The notes: a model not told the origin generated them from the sequence alone. A DNA stretch of 64,000 bases from Marsupella aquatica (GCA_973895155.1 OZ316891.1:19964001-20028000), one strand, 5' to 3'. Counted from the first letter of the stretch, positions 36,754 through 47,339 are shown. Numbers and translations are program-made.

Positions 36754-39700
36754 CTACTTGTGATGCAATTGCAAAACCTGCAATACGTCACGGTGTCTAG
36801 AGAAACTCTCCAAAGGAATCACTTTGGTAAATGCGTCAGCCGGGTTGAGTTTACCATCAATCTTGACTAGTTCAAACAAATTATCAGACACAGCCTGCCT
36901 GATAAAATGGTACCTGACGTCAATGTGCTTCACTCTGCTGTCCATCACCTGGTTCACAGCAAGGTGGAGCGCACTTTGACTATCACAATGGAGCTTCACA
37001 TTCCCCTGTGGCAATCCCATTTCAGTGATAAGTCTATCCAACCAAATCGCTTCCTTTGCTGCTTCCGCAGCTGCAACATACTCCGCTTCTGTAGTAGACT
37101 GAGCAATACACTTCTGCAAAGTAGACCTCCAACTTATGCATCCACCGCCAAGTGTGAACACGTATCCTGTTGTTGATCTCCTTCGGTCCAAATCTTGTCC
37201 ATAGTCAGAATCTACATAGCCAATCAATGATCTAGCATTCTTTGCATTCGCATCAAATAAAAGACCATGATCCACGGTACCCTTCAAGTACCTGATAATC
37301 CACTTCACTGCTTCCCAGTGTACCTTCCCTGGATTCAACATGTACCTGCTCACCTTGCCCATAGCCATGGCAAGATCAGGTCTAGTGCAAGTCATCAAAT
37401 ACATGAGACTCCCCACTGCCTTGTCATATGGAACCTTTGACATCAACCCCTTCTCTGTGTCATCCGTAGGACAGAACGCTGATGATAACTTGAAGTGTGG
37501 AGCCAACGGGGTACTTACTGGCTTGCTATTCTCCATGTTGAACCTTGCAATTACCTTCCTCGCATAACTGCTCTGCGTCAACCATAGCTTGCCAACCTCC
37601 AAGTCCCTAGTGATCTCCATACCCAAAATCCTCTTAGCTGGCCCTAAGTCCTTCATCTTAAACTCTGCACTAAGCAGTGCCTTGAGCTTAACAATCTCAG
37701 ACCTATCCTTGGCTGCAATTAGCATGTCATCCACATAAAGTACTAAAACAATGAACCCAAAGACAATATTCTTCATCGGTTTCAAATACACACAAGGGTC
37801 AAATACACTTCTGTGAAAACCTTGTGACCGAATCCAATCGTCAAACCGCTTGTTCCACTGTCTTGGTGACTGCTTCAACCCATACAAGGATTTCAACAAT
37901 CTACAAACCAATTCCTCCTGTCCTCTCTTCACAAAACCTAGCGGTTGTCTCATGAAGATCACCTCTTCCAATGTGCCATAGAGGAAAGCTGTGACAACAT
38001 CCATCTGATCTAGGAGCAGACCAAACATTACAACAAGTACACACAATAGTCGTATTGTAGAGTACTTAGCAACTGGTGAGAAGACCTCATTGTAATCCAC
38101 ACCTTTCTCTTGTGTGAATCCCTTTGCTACCAATCTAGCCTTGTAGACCTTCGATCCACCTCCTATGGAATTATTCTTCAGCTTGTAAATCCACTTGCTG
38201 TCCACCACTTGCTGACCCTTAGGCAGCTTAACAAGCTCCCAAGTTTTGTTGTCCTTTAGTGACTGCATCTCCGTTTGCATTGCTGCAGTCCACTTCTGCT
38301 TCTTCTTTGAAGCACTTGCCTCATGAAATGAAGAAGGTTCTCCTTCTTCCAAAATTAACGCATCACCCTCATCATCAGCTGTAAAATCATCCTCTTGCAG
38401 TTGAGATGAATCAACCCACTGTCCATACCTTGGTGGAGCGCGTACAGTGCGACCAGATGTTCTTCTAGCCGATGACTCCGGTTGATCTGCGTGTGCTGGT
38501 ACAATTTGAAGCTCAACAGCATCCACTTGCTGCTCACCAGCATCAACAAACTCCTCTGGTTCCTTTGGCACAGGAACCAGCTCCATAATTGGAGCAACTC
38601 CTTCTCTCCGGTCATGCACCTCATAACCAATCTCCCCCTCAACGAGATCTGGGATAGGAGATTTTCCTTTGTCAGTACGGGAGACCTGAGTATTCTCCCC
38701 CTCCTTCAATAATCTGGATTTATTGAAGGAAACATCCCTACTGACAACGAGCTTACAGGCAATAGGATCCCATAGCCTATAGGCTTTCACACCACTCTGG
38801 TACCCAAGAAAAACACATTTCCTGGAGGTAGGATCCAACTTGGTCCTATTCTGCTTTGGTGTGAGAGCATATGCATCACTTCCAAAAATTACCAAGCCAT
38901 GATAGTCTGCTTGCCGCTTATAGCGCATCTCAAACGGCGTTTTGAAATTGATAGCACTAGAAGGAGAAAGATTTACCAAATAAGCTGCGGTATTGACAAC
39001 TTCTGCCCAAAATTCTTGTGGTAAACCTGATTGGCTCAACATACTCCGTGACCGCTCCAACAGTGTCCGATTGAGCCTCTCAGCGACACCATTCTGCTGC
39101 GGAGTATAAACTGTGGTGAGATGGCGAGTTATCCCCTGTTCTGAACAGTACTCTTCAAATTCCATTGAAGTGTACTCCCCGCCGTTGTCTGACCTCAGAC
39201 TCTTCACCCTTGTATCCAAACACTTGATCGTGTTTCCAGTCTGATTCTCCACCTGGGCCTTCCACTTCTTAAAAATGGACAAGACATCAGACTTATGCGT
39301 CATGAAATAAATCCACACAAATCTTGAGTAATCATCAATAAATGATATATAGTACAACTTTCCAGAGTGTGAGGGAGTCGGGGATGGACCCCACACGTCA
39401 CTATGTATGTACTCAAGAACCGCTTTGGAACGATGAGTTCCAATACCAAAAGCACGATGATGCTGCTTTCCAAGAATGCAATGCTCACAAAACTCTAATT
39501 TACAAGATTGCAAATCAAAAATGAGTCCATTCTTCCGTAAGATAGCCAAACCCTTCTCACTCATGTGGCCTAGCCGTGAATGCCACAGTTGAGTCATCTC
39601 CTCGTGAGACTTGGTTACATTGGCCTCTCCACATACAGTATTGCCCTGTAACACATACAAATTCTTTTGTCTACTCCCCTTCAAAATCACTGTCTCTCCC

Positions 39701-39981
39701 GACCTGACTTGAAGTTCACCATCAATAACGCTCCATTGATGACCATTTGAATCCAACACACCGAGTGAAATCAGATTCTTACGCATGCCAGGTACATACC
39801 TGACTCCGGACACTGTGCGCACAGCGCCATCAAACATTTGAATCTTCACAGACCCAATTCCCTCAATTTGACAGGAGTGATCATTTCCCATCAGAACTGA
39901 ACCGTTTGAAACAGAGTAAGAACTGAAAAACTCACGAATGTAACAAATATGAAAAGAGCAAGCACAATCAAGAATCCACAC
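36754..39981 (-). CDS. Inner Copia pol: protease, integrase, reverse transcriptase, RNase H
   Basis: About 1,075 codons are open from protease to the final stop. The protease region has WILDCACSFHI, where the usual residue after Asp is Ser or Thr. The GAG pre-integrase zinc motif follows (LWHSRLGHMSEKGL, CEHCILGKQ), then integrase with YIHSDVWGP, FIDDYSRF, LRSDNGGEYTS and TPQQNGVAERLNRTLLE. RT has WIYKLKNN, KARLVAKGFTQEKGVDYNEV and the active site LYVDDML. RNase H ends the protein (IGYVDSDYGQD, STTEAEYVAAAEA, HCDSQSALHLA, HIDVRYHFIR). It lies in the same frame as gag, separated only by the TGA at 40027-40029. Catalytic residues of integrase, RT and RNase H are all present. Confidence 0.93.
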   Translation of the reverse strand: MWILDCACSFHICYIREFFSSYSVSNGSVLMGNDHSCQIEGIGSVKIQMFDGAVRTVSGVRYVPGMRKNLISLGVLDSNGHQWSVIDGELQVRSGETVILKGSRQKNLYVLQGNTVCGEANVTKSHEEMTQLWHSRLGHMSEKGLAILRKNGLIFDLQSCKLEFCEHCILGKQHHRAFGIGTHRSKAVLEYIHSDVWGPSPTPSHSGKLYYISFIDDYSRFVWIYFMTHKSDVLSIFKKWKAQVENQTGNTIKCLDTRVKSLRSDNGGEYTSMEFEEYCSEQGITRHLTTVYTPQQNGVAERLNRTLLERSRSMLSQSGLPQEFWAEVVNTAAYLVNLSPSSAINFKTPFEMRYKRQADYHGLVIFGSDAYALTPKQNRTKLDPTSRKCVFLGYQSGVKAYRLWDPIACKLVVSRDVSFNKSRLLKEGENTQVSRTDKGKSPIPDLVEGEIGYEVHDRREGVAPIMELVPVPKEPEEFVDAGEQQVDAVELQIVPAHADQPESSARRTSGRTVRAPPRYGQWVDSSQLQEDDFTADDEGDALILEEGEPSSFHEASASKKKQKWTAAMQTEMQSLKDNKTWELVKLPKGQQVVDSKWIYKLKNNSIGGGSKVYKARLVAKGFTQEKGVDYNEVFSPVAKYSTIRLLCVLVVMFGLLLDQMDVVTAFLYGTLEEVIFMRQPLGFVKRGQEELVCRLLKSLYGLKQSPRQWNKRFDDWIRSQGFHRSVFDPCVYLKPMKNIVFGFIVLVLYVDDMLIAAKDRSEIVKLKALLSAEFKMKDLGPAKRILGMEITRDLEVGKLWLTQSSYARKVIARFNMENSKPVSTPLAPHFKLSSAFCPTDDTEKGLMSKVPYDKAVGSLMYLMTCTRPDLAMAMGKVSRYMLNPGKVHWEAVKWIIRYLKGTVDHGLLFDANAKNARSLIGYVDSDYGQDLDRRRSTTGYVFTLGGGCISWRSTLQKCIAQSTTEAEYVAAAEAAKEAIWLDRLITEMGLPQGNVKLHCDSQSALHLAVNQVMDSRVKHIDVRYHFIRQAVSDNLFELVKIDGKLNPADAFTKVIPLESFSRHRDVLQVLQLHHK

Positions 39982-40026
39982 ATCATCTGCTCTCCTAGAT
40001 GACGTGCACAGGGCATACCCTCGGCT

Positions 40027-40887
40027 TCATAAAACATACTCATCATTGAGTAAATCAGCTTCTCCATCAGTCCTAGCCACATTTGCCGATGAAGTTTCCG
40101 CTACCTTTCCCTTACAGTCTCGCTTGAAGTGTCCAACTTGGTTGCACTTCCAACATGTCACCTGCCTCCTCTGAGGGGATTTACCCTTGGACTTAGATCT
40201 GGATTTAGATCTAAACTGGGTTCTACGGTCCCCAGTTGGTCGCTGCATACTCCTCCCACGGTTAACATTGAGGGCAGCACCAAATGATGAAGGCTGTGAC
40301 GTGATGTGCATCTTCTGCTGAAGATCATCACTAAGCAGAGAACTTACCACGTCATTGTATGAAATGGTATCCCTATCACGATGCAACAACACTCGTGATA
40401 GGGACTGGTAAGATGGAGGCAATGAACTAAGAAGCTGCAGAGCCTTCGTCTCATCATTCAAAGTCTCCCCAAGGTTTTCCAAGTCAACGACCATGTCGTT
40501 GAAAGCATCCACATGGTCTTGCAACTTCGTACCAGATTCCTTCATCCTGAAACTCATCAGTTTGTAGGAAGTGTAGAGCCGGTTCGACAACTCCTTGCGG
40601 TGATACTTGCTCTGCAATTCCGCAAACAAGGACATGCAATCCTTATGTGCACCCAACTGCTTGATGATGGGAGGCATGAGATAGAGTGTAACACACCACA
40701 CTCCCTGCTCCTGCATGCGGTCCCATTGTTTCTCATCATCAACATCGTCTTCACGAGGGCTCAGCAGTTGGCCCATCCCTGACGCATAAAGTACTCCCTT
40801 CACCTGCTTCTCCCATAGCAAGTAGTCAGAGCGCCCATCATACTTTGTCACTTCATACTTGGGTCCCCCAAGCTTGAAAGTCCCCAT
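40027..40887 (-). CDS. Inner Copia gag with CCHC zinc knuckle
   Basis: The likely ATG is at 40887 (MGTFKLGGPKYEVTKYDG); an in-frame extension reaches 40965 without a clear need for it. The capsid region of the Copia gag type (UBN2-like) shows YLLWEKQVKGVL, KYHRKELSNRLY and LLSSLPPSYQSL. An Arg/Ser/Lys-rich stretch precedes the zinc knuckle CWKCNQVGHFKRDC. The frame ends at TGA 40027-40029 and pol continues in the same frame. Confidence 0.9.
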   Translation of the reverse strand: MGTFKLGGPKYEVTKYDGRSDYLLWEKQVKGVLYASGMGQLLSPREDDVDDEKQWDRMQEQGVWCVTLYLMPPIIKQLGAHKDCMSLFAELQSKYHRKELSNRLYTSYKLMSFRMKESGTKLQDHVDAFNDMVVDLENLGETLNDETKALQLLSSLPPSYQSLSRVLLHRDRDTISYNDVVSSLLSDDLQQKMHITSQPSSFGAALNVNRGRSMQRPTGDRRTQFRSKSRSKSKGKSPQRRQVTCWKCNQVGHFKRDCKGKVAETSSANVARTDGEADLLNDEYVL

Positions 40888-40965
40888 CTTCTTCTTTACC
40901 GTGAGCTCCAGTAGTAGTACTGCTTCCTCCACCACACGCCGCACCGGTGATGGTATCGGTGTCAC

Positions 40966-42205
40966 GTGCTCTTCCTCCTGCTCCTCTCTCTGCCCCTAAA
41001 ACCTCCGCGGTGATCCTCATGCTTCAAGTTCCACGTCTTCGAAAAACTCCTCCGAATCACTCATATGAGAAAGTCACAAAAAATGTTATTTTTCACAACT
41101 TCTCAAAAAACTCGAAACTCAACACCGCCGCGTAGCCCACAAAGCTAGGAGTCCAATACTGAAAACCGAAATCAAAATTGAAATTTGACGGAAAAGTTAT
41201 TCAAATTTCGGTCGAGGTGGGTAAAACCTTGGGAAACTCCCCCGTTTTGACCACCTCAGGGAATAACCGAAATACCAAGTACAACCCGTTGTTGGAATTG
41301 CGATGTGATTGGTGCGCTGCATTGCCAACTTCAATGGCTACGACCTCGCCGAAAAATAACCAAAAAAGTTACCGTTCGGCGGATGAAATCTTTGTCGGAC
41401 GGTCAAAAAATAGCTCTCTGGTTTTTTTGGAATATTCTATGACCCTTGTACAGGCCCTGTGGGAATTTTGGAAGAACAATCGAGGGGCTGACATGTGTCC
41501 TCGAACCCCCAAAACCCCCTACCACCCTTCGTCGTCGAAATCTGGTCGCGCGCGCAGAAAATACACACGGCAGAATGTACCCCTCGACACCAAACGCAAG
41601 ATATCTCACTCAGGTTTTGACGAAATCAAGATCCGATTTCAGATTTGGAAACTAGACTCCGAGGCGATGAAGATCGATATAAGAAGCACCCAAAACGAGG
41701 AAAGAACGAGGGAGAAAAAAATTGGTAAAGATGACAGATTTCTCTCAATTGCCATAGCCAATTTCGAATCAGTTTTTCAAAGAGAAAAAAATGGTACCTT
41801 GTCAACAACGAATGTTGATCAATTGCACTTGGTGCCGTCACCAAGTCCAACAAGGTAATTGATTTTGCTTAGCCTTCCTCTTTGCATCAAAGAGCCAATC
41901 CCGGACTCAAAAACAATCGTCTTGCCTCAATCTCTCCGTTGAGTCAAAACACTTGACGCTTCTCCCTCCGAGTCGATTGCCAACTTTCTTCACAAAATCC
42001 AGAATGACGAAAACTTAGATCTCTCTGCACCACGAGCTCCGTTCAACGATTTCTTCACACCGTTAGAAAACTCTTGCCCTGATCTATCCGTTGAGCCCAT
42101 AAACTCCAAGTTCCATGCGATGGAACTCTGGAAAATCCACCAACACTCAACGCTGGAAAAACCGTCATGAAATCCCGTCACGAACACACGTCACCTCCCA
42201 AGCAT
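40966..42205 (-). other. Inner Copia 5' leader (about 1.2 kb)
   Basis: The region between the primer site and gag lacks sense-strand coding. On the opposite (plus) strand a 226-codon open frame runs 41178-41858. Its protein is Ser/Lys/Arg-rich and matches nothing I know. Confidence 0.6.
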
Positions 42206-42217
42206 GCTCTGATACCA
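42206..42217 (-). promoter_or_regulatory. Inner Copia primer binding site
   Basis: The minus strand reads TGGTATCAGAGC, complementary to the 3' part of initiator methionine tRNA as in many plant Copia elements, two bases inside the 5' LTR. Confidence 0.88.
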
Positions 42218-42219
42218 AT

Positions 42220-42676
42220 TGTTGAGCATAGACGACGATCACAACGGCAAGCCCATGAACCATCCAACGCACAATAGTCGACACAAGAGATACGTGGTTC
42301 ACCTCCTTGAGGCTACGTCCACGGGAACACACAAGAGAGCTTTACTGAACTCTAAGCCCGTCGGCTATACCGAGTCTCCACAGTGTAAGCTCTCCCTATC
42401 TCTCAAGTGGCTCCATAACAATGAGCCTTGGTTCTACCTCTCCAAGCACACATGCCTCTTATGATATAGTGTGCAACTTAGTTGTACCTAACCACATAGT
42501 TGTACCTAACCACATAGTTGTACCTAACCACATAGTTGTACCTAATCACGTAGTTGTACCTAACCACATAGTTGTACCTAATCACGTAGTTGTACCTAAC
42601 CACGTAGTTGTACCAACCCACGTTGTTGTACCAACCACGTCATACCTAACCTAGACGTAAGAGTAAATACCCAACA
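42220..42676 (-). repeat. Inner Copia 5' LTR
   Basis: This is the partner of 36124-36562 and is longer by one 18-bp CCTAACCACATAGTTGTA unit (three consecutive perfect units here, two in the other LTR). Confidence 0.95.
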
Positions 42677-42681
42677 TGAAC
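42677..42681. repeat. Inner Copia target site duplication, right copy
   Basis: TGAAC equals 36119-36123. Confidence 0.92.
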
Positions 42682-45614
42682 GTCTAAAGAAGTAGGAGTA
42701 GAGGCCTGAGCAAGATTGCCCTGGATGGTTGGATTTGAAATACCAATAGGGACCTTAATAGCCGAGGTATCATTAAGTTCCAGAAGGAGTCGTCGCACAT
42801 AAACAGCCTCCTTGGTGCCCTCAGATAACGCTTTGTATTCCGCTTCAGTAGTGCTATCCGATACAGTGGTTTGGAGTTTGCTGGACCAGGAGATAGGTCC
42901 ATTGGCAAGCTGAATGAGGTAGGCACCTCGGGAGTGACGAGTATCAGGACAGCCTAGAAAGTCAGCATCCGTGAAGCCTTGAAGAAGAGACGTATTAGAG
43001 CGCTGAAATTGAATGCCAAAATTGGTAGTCCCCTTTAGATAATGAAGAATATGCTTGACGGATTCCCAGTGACGTTCTTGTGGACAAGACATATAGCGGC
43101 TGACAATCCCCACAGCGTATGCGATGTCGGGTCGAGTATGGGTGAGAAATATTAACTTGCCAACAGCATGACAATAATCAGTGACATCCACAGAGGGCGT
43201 GCTAGTGTCACAAGTAAGAACGTGTCCTTCTGGGAGCGGAATATGCTCATGTTTGGAGTCCTGCATGCCAAATTCCTGAACAAGTTGTTCACAGTAAGCC
43301 GTCTGGTGAAGAATCATTCCAGATGGGGTGGGAAGAAATTCGACTCCAAGATACTTTTGTGCCAGGCCTAAGTCCTTCATATGATACTTTTGATGAAGGT
43401 GAGCCTTGACTGTAGCAATTTGATCTGAGCAGCTACCGGTGATAAGTAGATCATCAACGTAGAGCATGATGATAACTAGCTGACCATCTTGGTGTCGAAA
43501 GTAGAGATTTGGGTCAGCAAGGCTCCGAGTCCATCCGGTAGATCTTAAGTGAGAGTCAATTTCTTCATACCATGCCCGGGGGGATTGTTTTAATCCGTAA
43601 AGGGACCGTCGTAGTTTGCAGACCATGCCTTCTTTGCCAGGAATGACAAAACCCTGTGGTTGGTGCATATAAATTTCTTCCATAAGGGTGCCATTCAGGA
43701 AGGCGGTGACAACGTCCATGTGATGGAGAGGCCATCCGTTGGCAACAGCTAAGGCAATGATGGTGCGCAATGTTGACCATTTAACTACAGGAGCAAAGGT
43801 TTCATTATAGTCTACACCAAATTTTTGCTCAAATCCACGAGCAACTAACCTTGCTTTGAGACGGAACCGGGTGGAGTCGGGTTTGGCCCGAAAGACCCAT
43901 TTGGCTGTAAGAGCTCTTCTGCCAGCGGGGAGGTACACAAGTTCCCAAGTCCCCATATTCAGGAGAGATGCAATCTCTTCTTCCATAGCCTTTTTCCAGC
44001 CAGGATGTTTGAGAGCCTCATCTGGAGATAGCTGCTCACATTCTGGACTAGCAGATTCAACTAAGTTGGTGCTCATATCGTAGTCATCGTGCCAAGGTGG
44101 TGGTCGATGAGCTCTTAGAGAATGTCGAGTGGCAGCCGGCCGAGGTGGAGGAGGAACTGCTGGAATGTTGGGCTGAATATTTGGCGTAGCGGGCTCAGGT
44201 TGAGCAGCATCAGCAGGTATGATGTTGGCCTGGTCCACGATGCCATGCTGGACTTGCTCGGGTCCAGGAAGAATTTCCCCCTCTGGGACGAGAGGCCCAG
44301 GTCGATGTTGTTGGTCGAGAGGATCCTCATCTGAAGTTGAGAGAAGTCTGGTGAAAAAATCAGCAGCAGAGGAACGAACTGTAGAAGGGATGCACATCGT
44401 ATTCTCATCAAAAATAACATCTTTGGAAATGAGAATTATGTGGCGCACGGTGTCGTAGCATCGATAAGCCTTGGACTCCTCATCATAACCAAGAAATAAA
44501 GTAGGGATAGACTTAGCACTTAATTTGGAGCATAGTGAGTCTGGAAGAAGCACGTATGCCGTGCAGCCGATCACGCGAAGGTGCCCAAGGTCAGGCTTAG
44601 CACCATGAAGAGCTTCGAACGGAGTAGTCTGACGGAGGGCCTTCGTGCCTGAACGATTTTGAATATAGTTGGCCGTGCGGATGCTCTCAATCCAAAGTGA
44701 GAGAGGGGTGTGTGAACCGATGAGAATACTGTGAGCGCCTTCAAGAAGTGTGCGATTTTTCCGTTCAGCCACCCCGTTTTGATGAGGGGCATTAGCCACA
44801 GTCAATTGTCGTCGAATGCCATTTTCTCTGCAAAACTCAAGGAACTCGGTAGACATGTATTCTCCACCACGGTCAGAGCGGAGACAACTTAGCTTGTGGG
44901 AGAATTTATTCTCAACCATAAGTCGAACTTCCTTAAAGATATCAAATGTCTCACTTTTTCTGGATAAGAAATAAACCCACGTGAAACGGGAAAAATCATC
45001 GATGAAGGTTAGGATATACTTGGAAGGGGCAGGACCTCGGACTGGTCCACATAGATCAGTGTGAATAAGTTCCAAAGGGCGACAAGTGCGAGTCATGGAA
45101 TGTTTTGGAATCTTCTCTCGATGATGTTTGCCAAGTGTGCAGGTATGGCAAACTCGTTTGACTCGTGGTAGCAGCGGAATACCAGTAACTAAGGAGCCCT
45201 TAGACATATGGTGTACCATCTGGTAATTGACGTGACTTAAGCGTCGATGCCAGAGTTCGACTTGATCGGAAGTCGATGTAGTAGTGGTCGAGACTGGTGC
45301 AGCATGATCAGGAGTTGAGACCTCAGTAACCAGTGCAGGAGTTGATCGAAGCTGTACACGTAATGGTGAATAGGGAGGAGTGAGAATAGGAAGTCGTTGA
45401 CGAAGCTTATAAAGCTTGTTCCGAGGATCTCTGGTGCCGTGGAGGAAGACCTTCCGTGGATTATCTTTGTCAAAGATGAAACAGGACTTAGAATTGAAGA
45501 GAATAAGGTGTCCTGCATCTGTTAGATTTCCGATGGATAGAAGATTACGTTTCAGACCCGGGACGTACAAAACATTGGAGACAACTTTATTCTCATCAAC
45601 GGAGACACTGCCCT
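42682..45614 (-). pseudogene. Outer Copia pol, protease end to RNase H, split
   Basis: From the frameshift at 45615-45622 the frame stays open to the inner insertion. Domains in order: end of protease (YVPGLKRNLLSIGNLTDAGH), GAG pre-integrase zinc motif (LWHRRLSHVNYQMVHH, CHTCTLGKHH), integrase (IHTDLCGPV, FIDDFSRFTWVYF, LRSDRGGEYMS, HQNGVAERKNRTLLE), RT (LVARGFEQKFGVDYNETFAP, active site LYVDDLL) and the first part of RNase H (GFTDADFLGC, DSTTEAEYKALSEG). The last codons run into the inner LTR. No stop is seen inside this part. It is related to but distinct from the inner element's pol, so the two are different Copia families. Confidence 0.92.
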
Positions 45615-46774
45615 GGCCGGCCAGCTACGGGAAGCTGAGTGCCACTGGCAGTGGTTACAGAATCAGAGCGGGCACCTGGGGTGATATTGTGGAACACAAC
45701 ATTATCACCGCTCACATGAGTACTTGCACCGGAGTCTAAAATCCATTCGCTAGAGCTACGCTGAGCATTGATCTCAGTGAAGTTGATCTCGATAGGTTCG
45801 CCTTCGTCAGTGGCAAACTCAATCTGGTCTTCTTCGTCGACCTCTGCCTCAGGGAGGAGCTCAGCAATGTTGGCCTGGGGACGGAACCTGCGAATGCCTG
45901 CAGCTTTCAACTGTAGGTCAGCAATATGATCATCTAGTTTCTTAAGGTCACAATCAGCTTCCCAGTGACCTACCTTGCTGCAATAGTTGCAGTTCCCGAG
46001 CCTCCTGCCACGTCCAGCAGGATTTGGACGTGGATTACGAAAGTTGCCAAAGTTGCCGTTTCCTCGTGGCTGATTGTAGCCATCGTTTCGTGGCTGAAAG
46101 CGTCCCCGACCTCGACCAAAGTGACGTGTAACAGCCATTGCTTCCTCCGTCACCTCGATCTGCTTCCCCTTCTTCCAATACTCTTCAGCCTGGAGGCGTT
46201 CAACCAGACTGGAGTAGGTTGGCTTTGGAGTGCGAGACAGATCAGCTGCAAACATAGAGACAAAGGGACCCCAGGAACTTGGGAGCCCTTTAAGTACGAT
46301 GTGTATTAGGCGAGTCTCATCGGTCTCGGCATTGATGCTGGACAAGTGACCAGCAAGCTCGTTAACAGTGTTGATGTACGTTTCAACCGAGCCACCATTG
46401 CTCATGGTGACGCTTTGAAGCTTCTACTCCAACAGTAACTGTCGCTGAAGAAGATTGCCTCCGAATCGTTGCTGAAAGTGTGCCCAGCATTTGGCAGGGT
46501 CAGCATTGTATCGGTCAACAGTGGGCAGGAACTTGGACTTGACTGTAGCTGCCAAGATTGAAGTTGCCCGAACCTTCTTCTTCTGCTTTTCAGCTGCCGT
46601 CAGGTGCTGACCTCCGTCAACAATGTCACCATTGGCGTCTGGCTTCACGCCAAAGTTCAGCTCATCAAATAGTTCATCTCTTCGCAAGAGATTCTTGACC
46701 ACTATGGTCCAAGTCATGTGATTCACAGAGCCATCGAGCTTGTCGCTCTCTGAGAATAATCTAAGTAGGTCCAT
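45615..46774 (-). pseudogene. Outer Copia gag and protease start, with stop and 4-bp duplication
   Basis: ATG at 46774 opens gag (MDLLRLFSESDKLDGSVNHM). An in-frame TAG at 46424-46426 stops it after RQLLLE, and the same frame continues KLQSVTMSNGGSVETYINTV to the zinc knuckle CNYCSKVGHWEADC and an intact protease site WILDSGASTHVSG. At 45615-45622 GGCC is doubled, shifting the frame before YVPGLKRNLLS. Both lesions are single events in an otherwise well-kept reading frame. Confidence 0.9.
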
Positions 46775-46958
46775 CTGGGATTACCGATGGTGTAAGTGCA
46801 GTTTGAGGAATTCTCACTCAGACTGTAGTTACACGTATCTCGTTTCTACACGAGGAGCTGTCTAAAGAGTGCGCTAATCAGGGACACTTTCTACCTGATG
46901 ACTGCACTATCGTTCTAATCTCAGATTACGAAGATGTAGCTAATCTTTCAGAGCCCTG

Positions 46959-46970
46959 GCTCTGATACCA
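46959..46970 (-). promoter_or_regulatory. Outer Copia primer binding site
   Basis: The minus strand reads TGGTATCAGAGC directly next to the 5' LTR, complementary to initiator methionine tRNA. Confidence 0.88.
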
Positions 46971-47262
46971 TGTTGGAATCTATCGTAAGTAGACTGAATA
47001 CTGAAGATGCAGCGGAGGGCCATATAAGTAGAGAGAGGAGATCGCAGATCAAGGGAGATCGACGGACTGGGCTACTAACCTAGACCTACTAGTAATAAGA
47101 GACACCGCTAACTAAGCAGAGTGGGGAGCACATGGGGCGCACCTACTGTATTTACTACCGTAAGTGGGGAGCGCATAATGCGCTCCTGTCAAGCTCATAG
47201 TACTAAGGACAGCGAGTGGTCTATTACTCCCTTAATGTCACGAGTACAGCGCAGTTTCTAAC
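46971..47262 (-). repeat. Outer Copia 5' LTR
   Basis: It matches 35251-35543 except for about two substitutions and the outermost base: the left LTR ends TTCTAACA (plus strand), the right one TTCTAAC followed by T. Confidence 0.92.
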
Positions 47263-47269
47263 TTAGGAA

Positions 47270-47339
47270 TAACCGGCTAGGAATTGAACCTAGGACCTCC
47301 AGTGTACATCATAGTGCTCTACCACTGAGCTACAGGCCC
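47270..47339 (-). repeat. tRNA-derived sequence (SINE head or tRNA pseudogene)
   Basis: The minus strand has a pol III A box (TAGCTCAGTGGT at 47321-47332) and B box (GGTTCAATTCC at 47280-47290). The D stem (GCTC/GAGC) and the T stem (CTAGG/CCTAG) pair perfectly. The anticodon loop would read ATGTACA (anticodon GTA), but the anticodon stem does not pair and the acceptor stem pairs only partly. It is therefore not a normal tRNA gene. A SINE head is the best guess; the body would lie where the outer Copia element now begins. Confidence 0.6.

Larger units (their letters stand above)
36124..42676 (-). mobile_element. Inner Copia LTR retrotransposon
   Basis: A 6.55-kb element lies between TGAAC duplications. 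The LTRs (36124-36562, 439 bp; 42220-42676, 457 bp) are almost identical: I see one substitution and one 18-bp repeat-unit difference. The primer site and polypurine tract place it on the minus strand. Gag and a complete pol lie in one frame separated by a single TGA. It is younger than the outer element, whose coding sequence it interrupts. Confidence 0.95.
35251..47262 (-). mobile_element. Outer Copia LTR retrotransposon, interrupted by a second Copia
   Basis: Two 292-293-bp LTRs (35251-35543 and 46971-47262) differ at only about two internal positions. The minus-strand order is right LTR, initiator-Met tRNA primer site, gag, protease, integrase, RT, RNase H, polypurine tract, left LTR, which is Copia order. 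The coding region is cut at 36119-42681 by the inner element. Gag has a stop and the gag-protease region a 4-bp duplication, so the copy is defective. The outermost base of the right LTR is altered and the two flanks share no 5-bp duplication. Confidence 0.93.

Noticed and set aside
47270-47339. A functional tRNA gene (anticodon GTA).
   Set aside because: The anticodon stem does not pair and the acceptor stem is mismatched; eukaryotic tRNA-Tyr genes also normally contain an intron.
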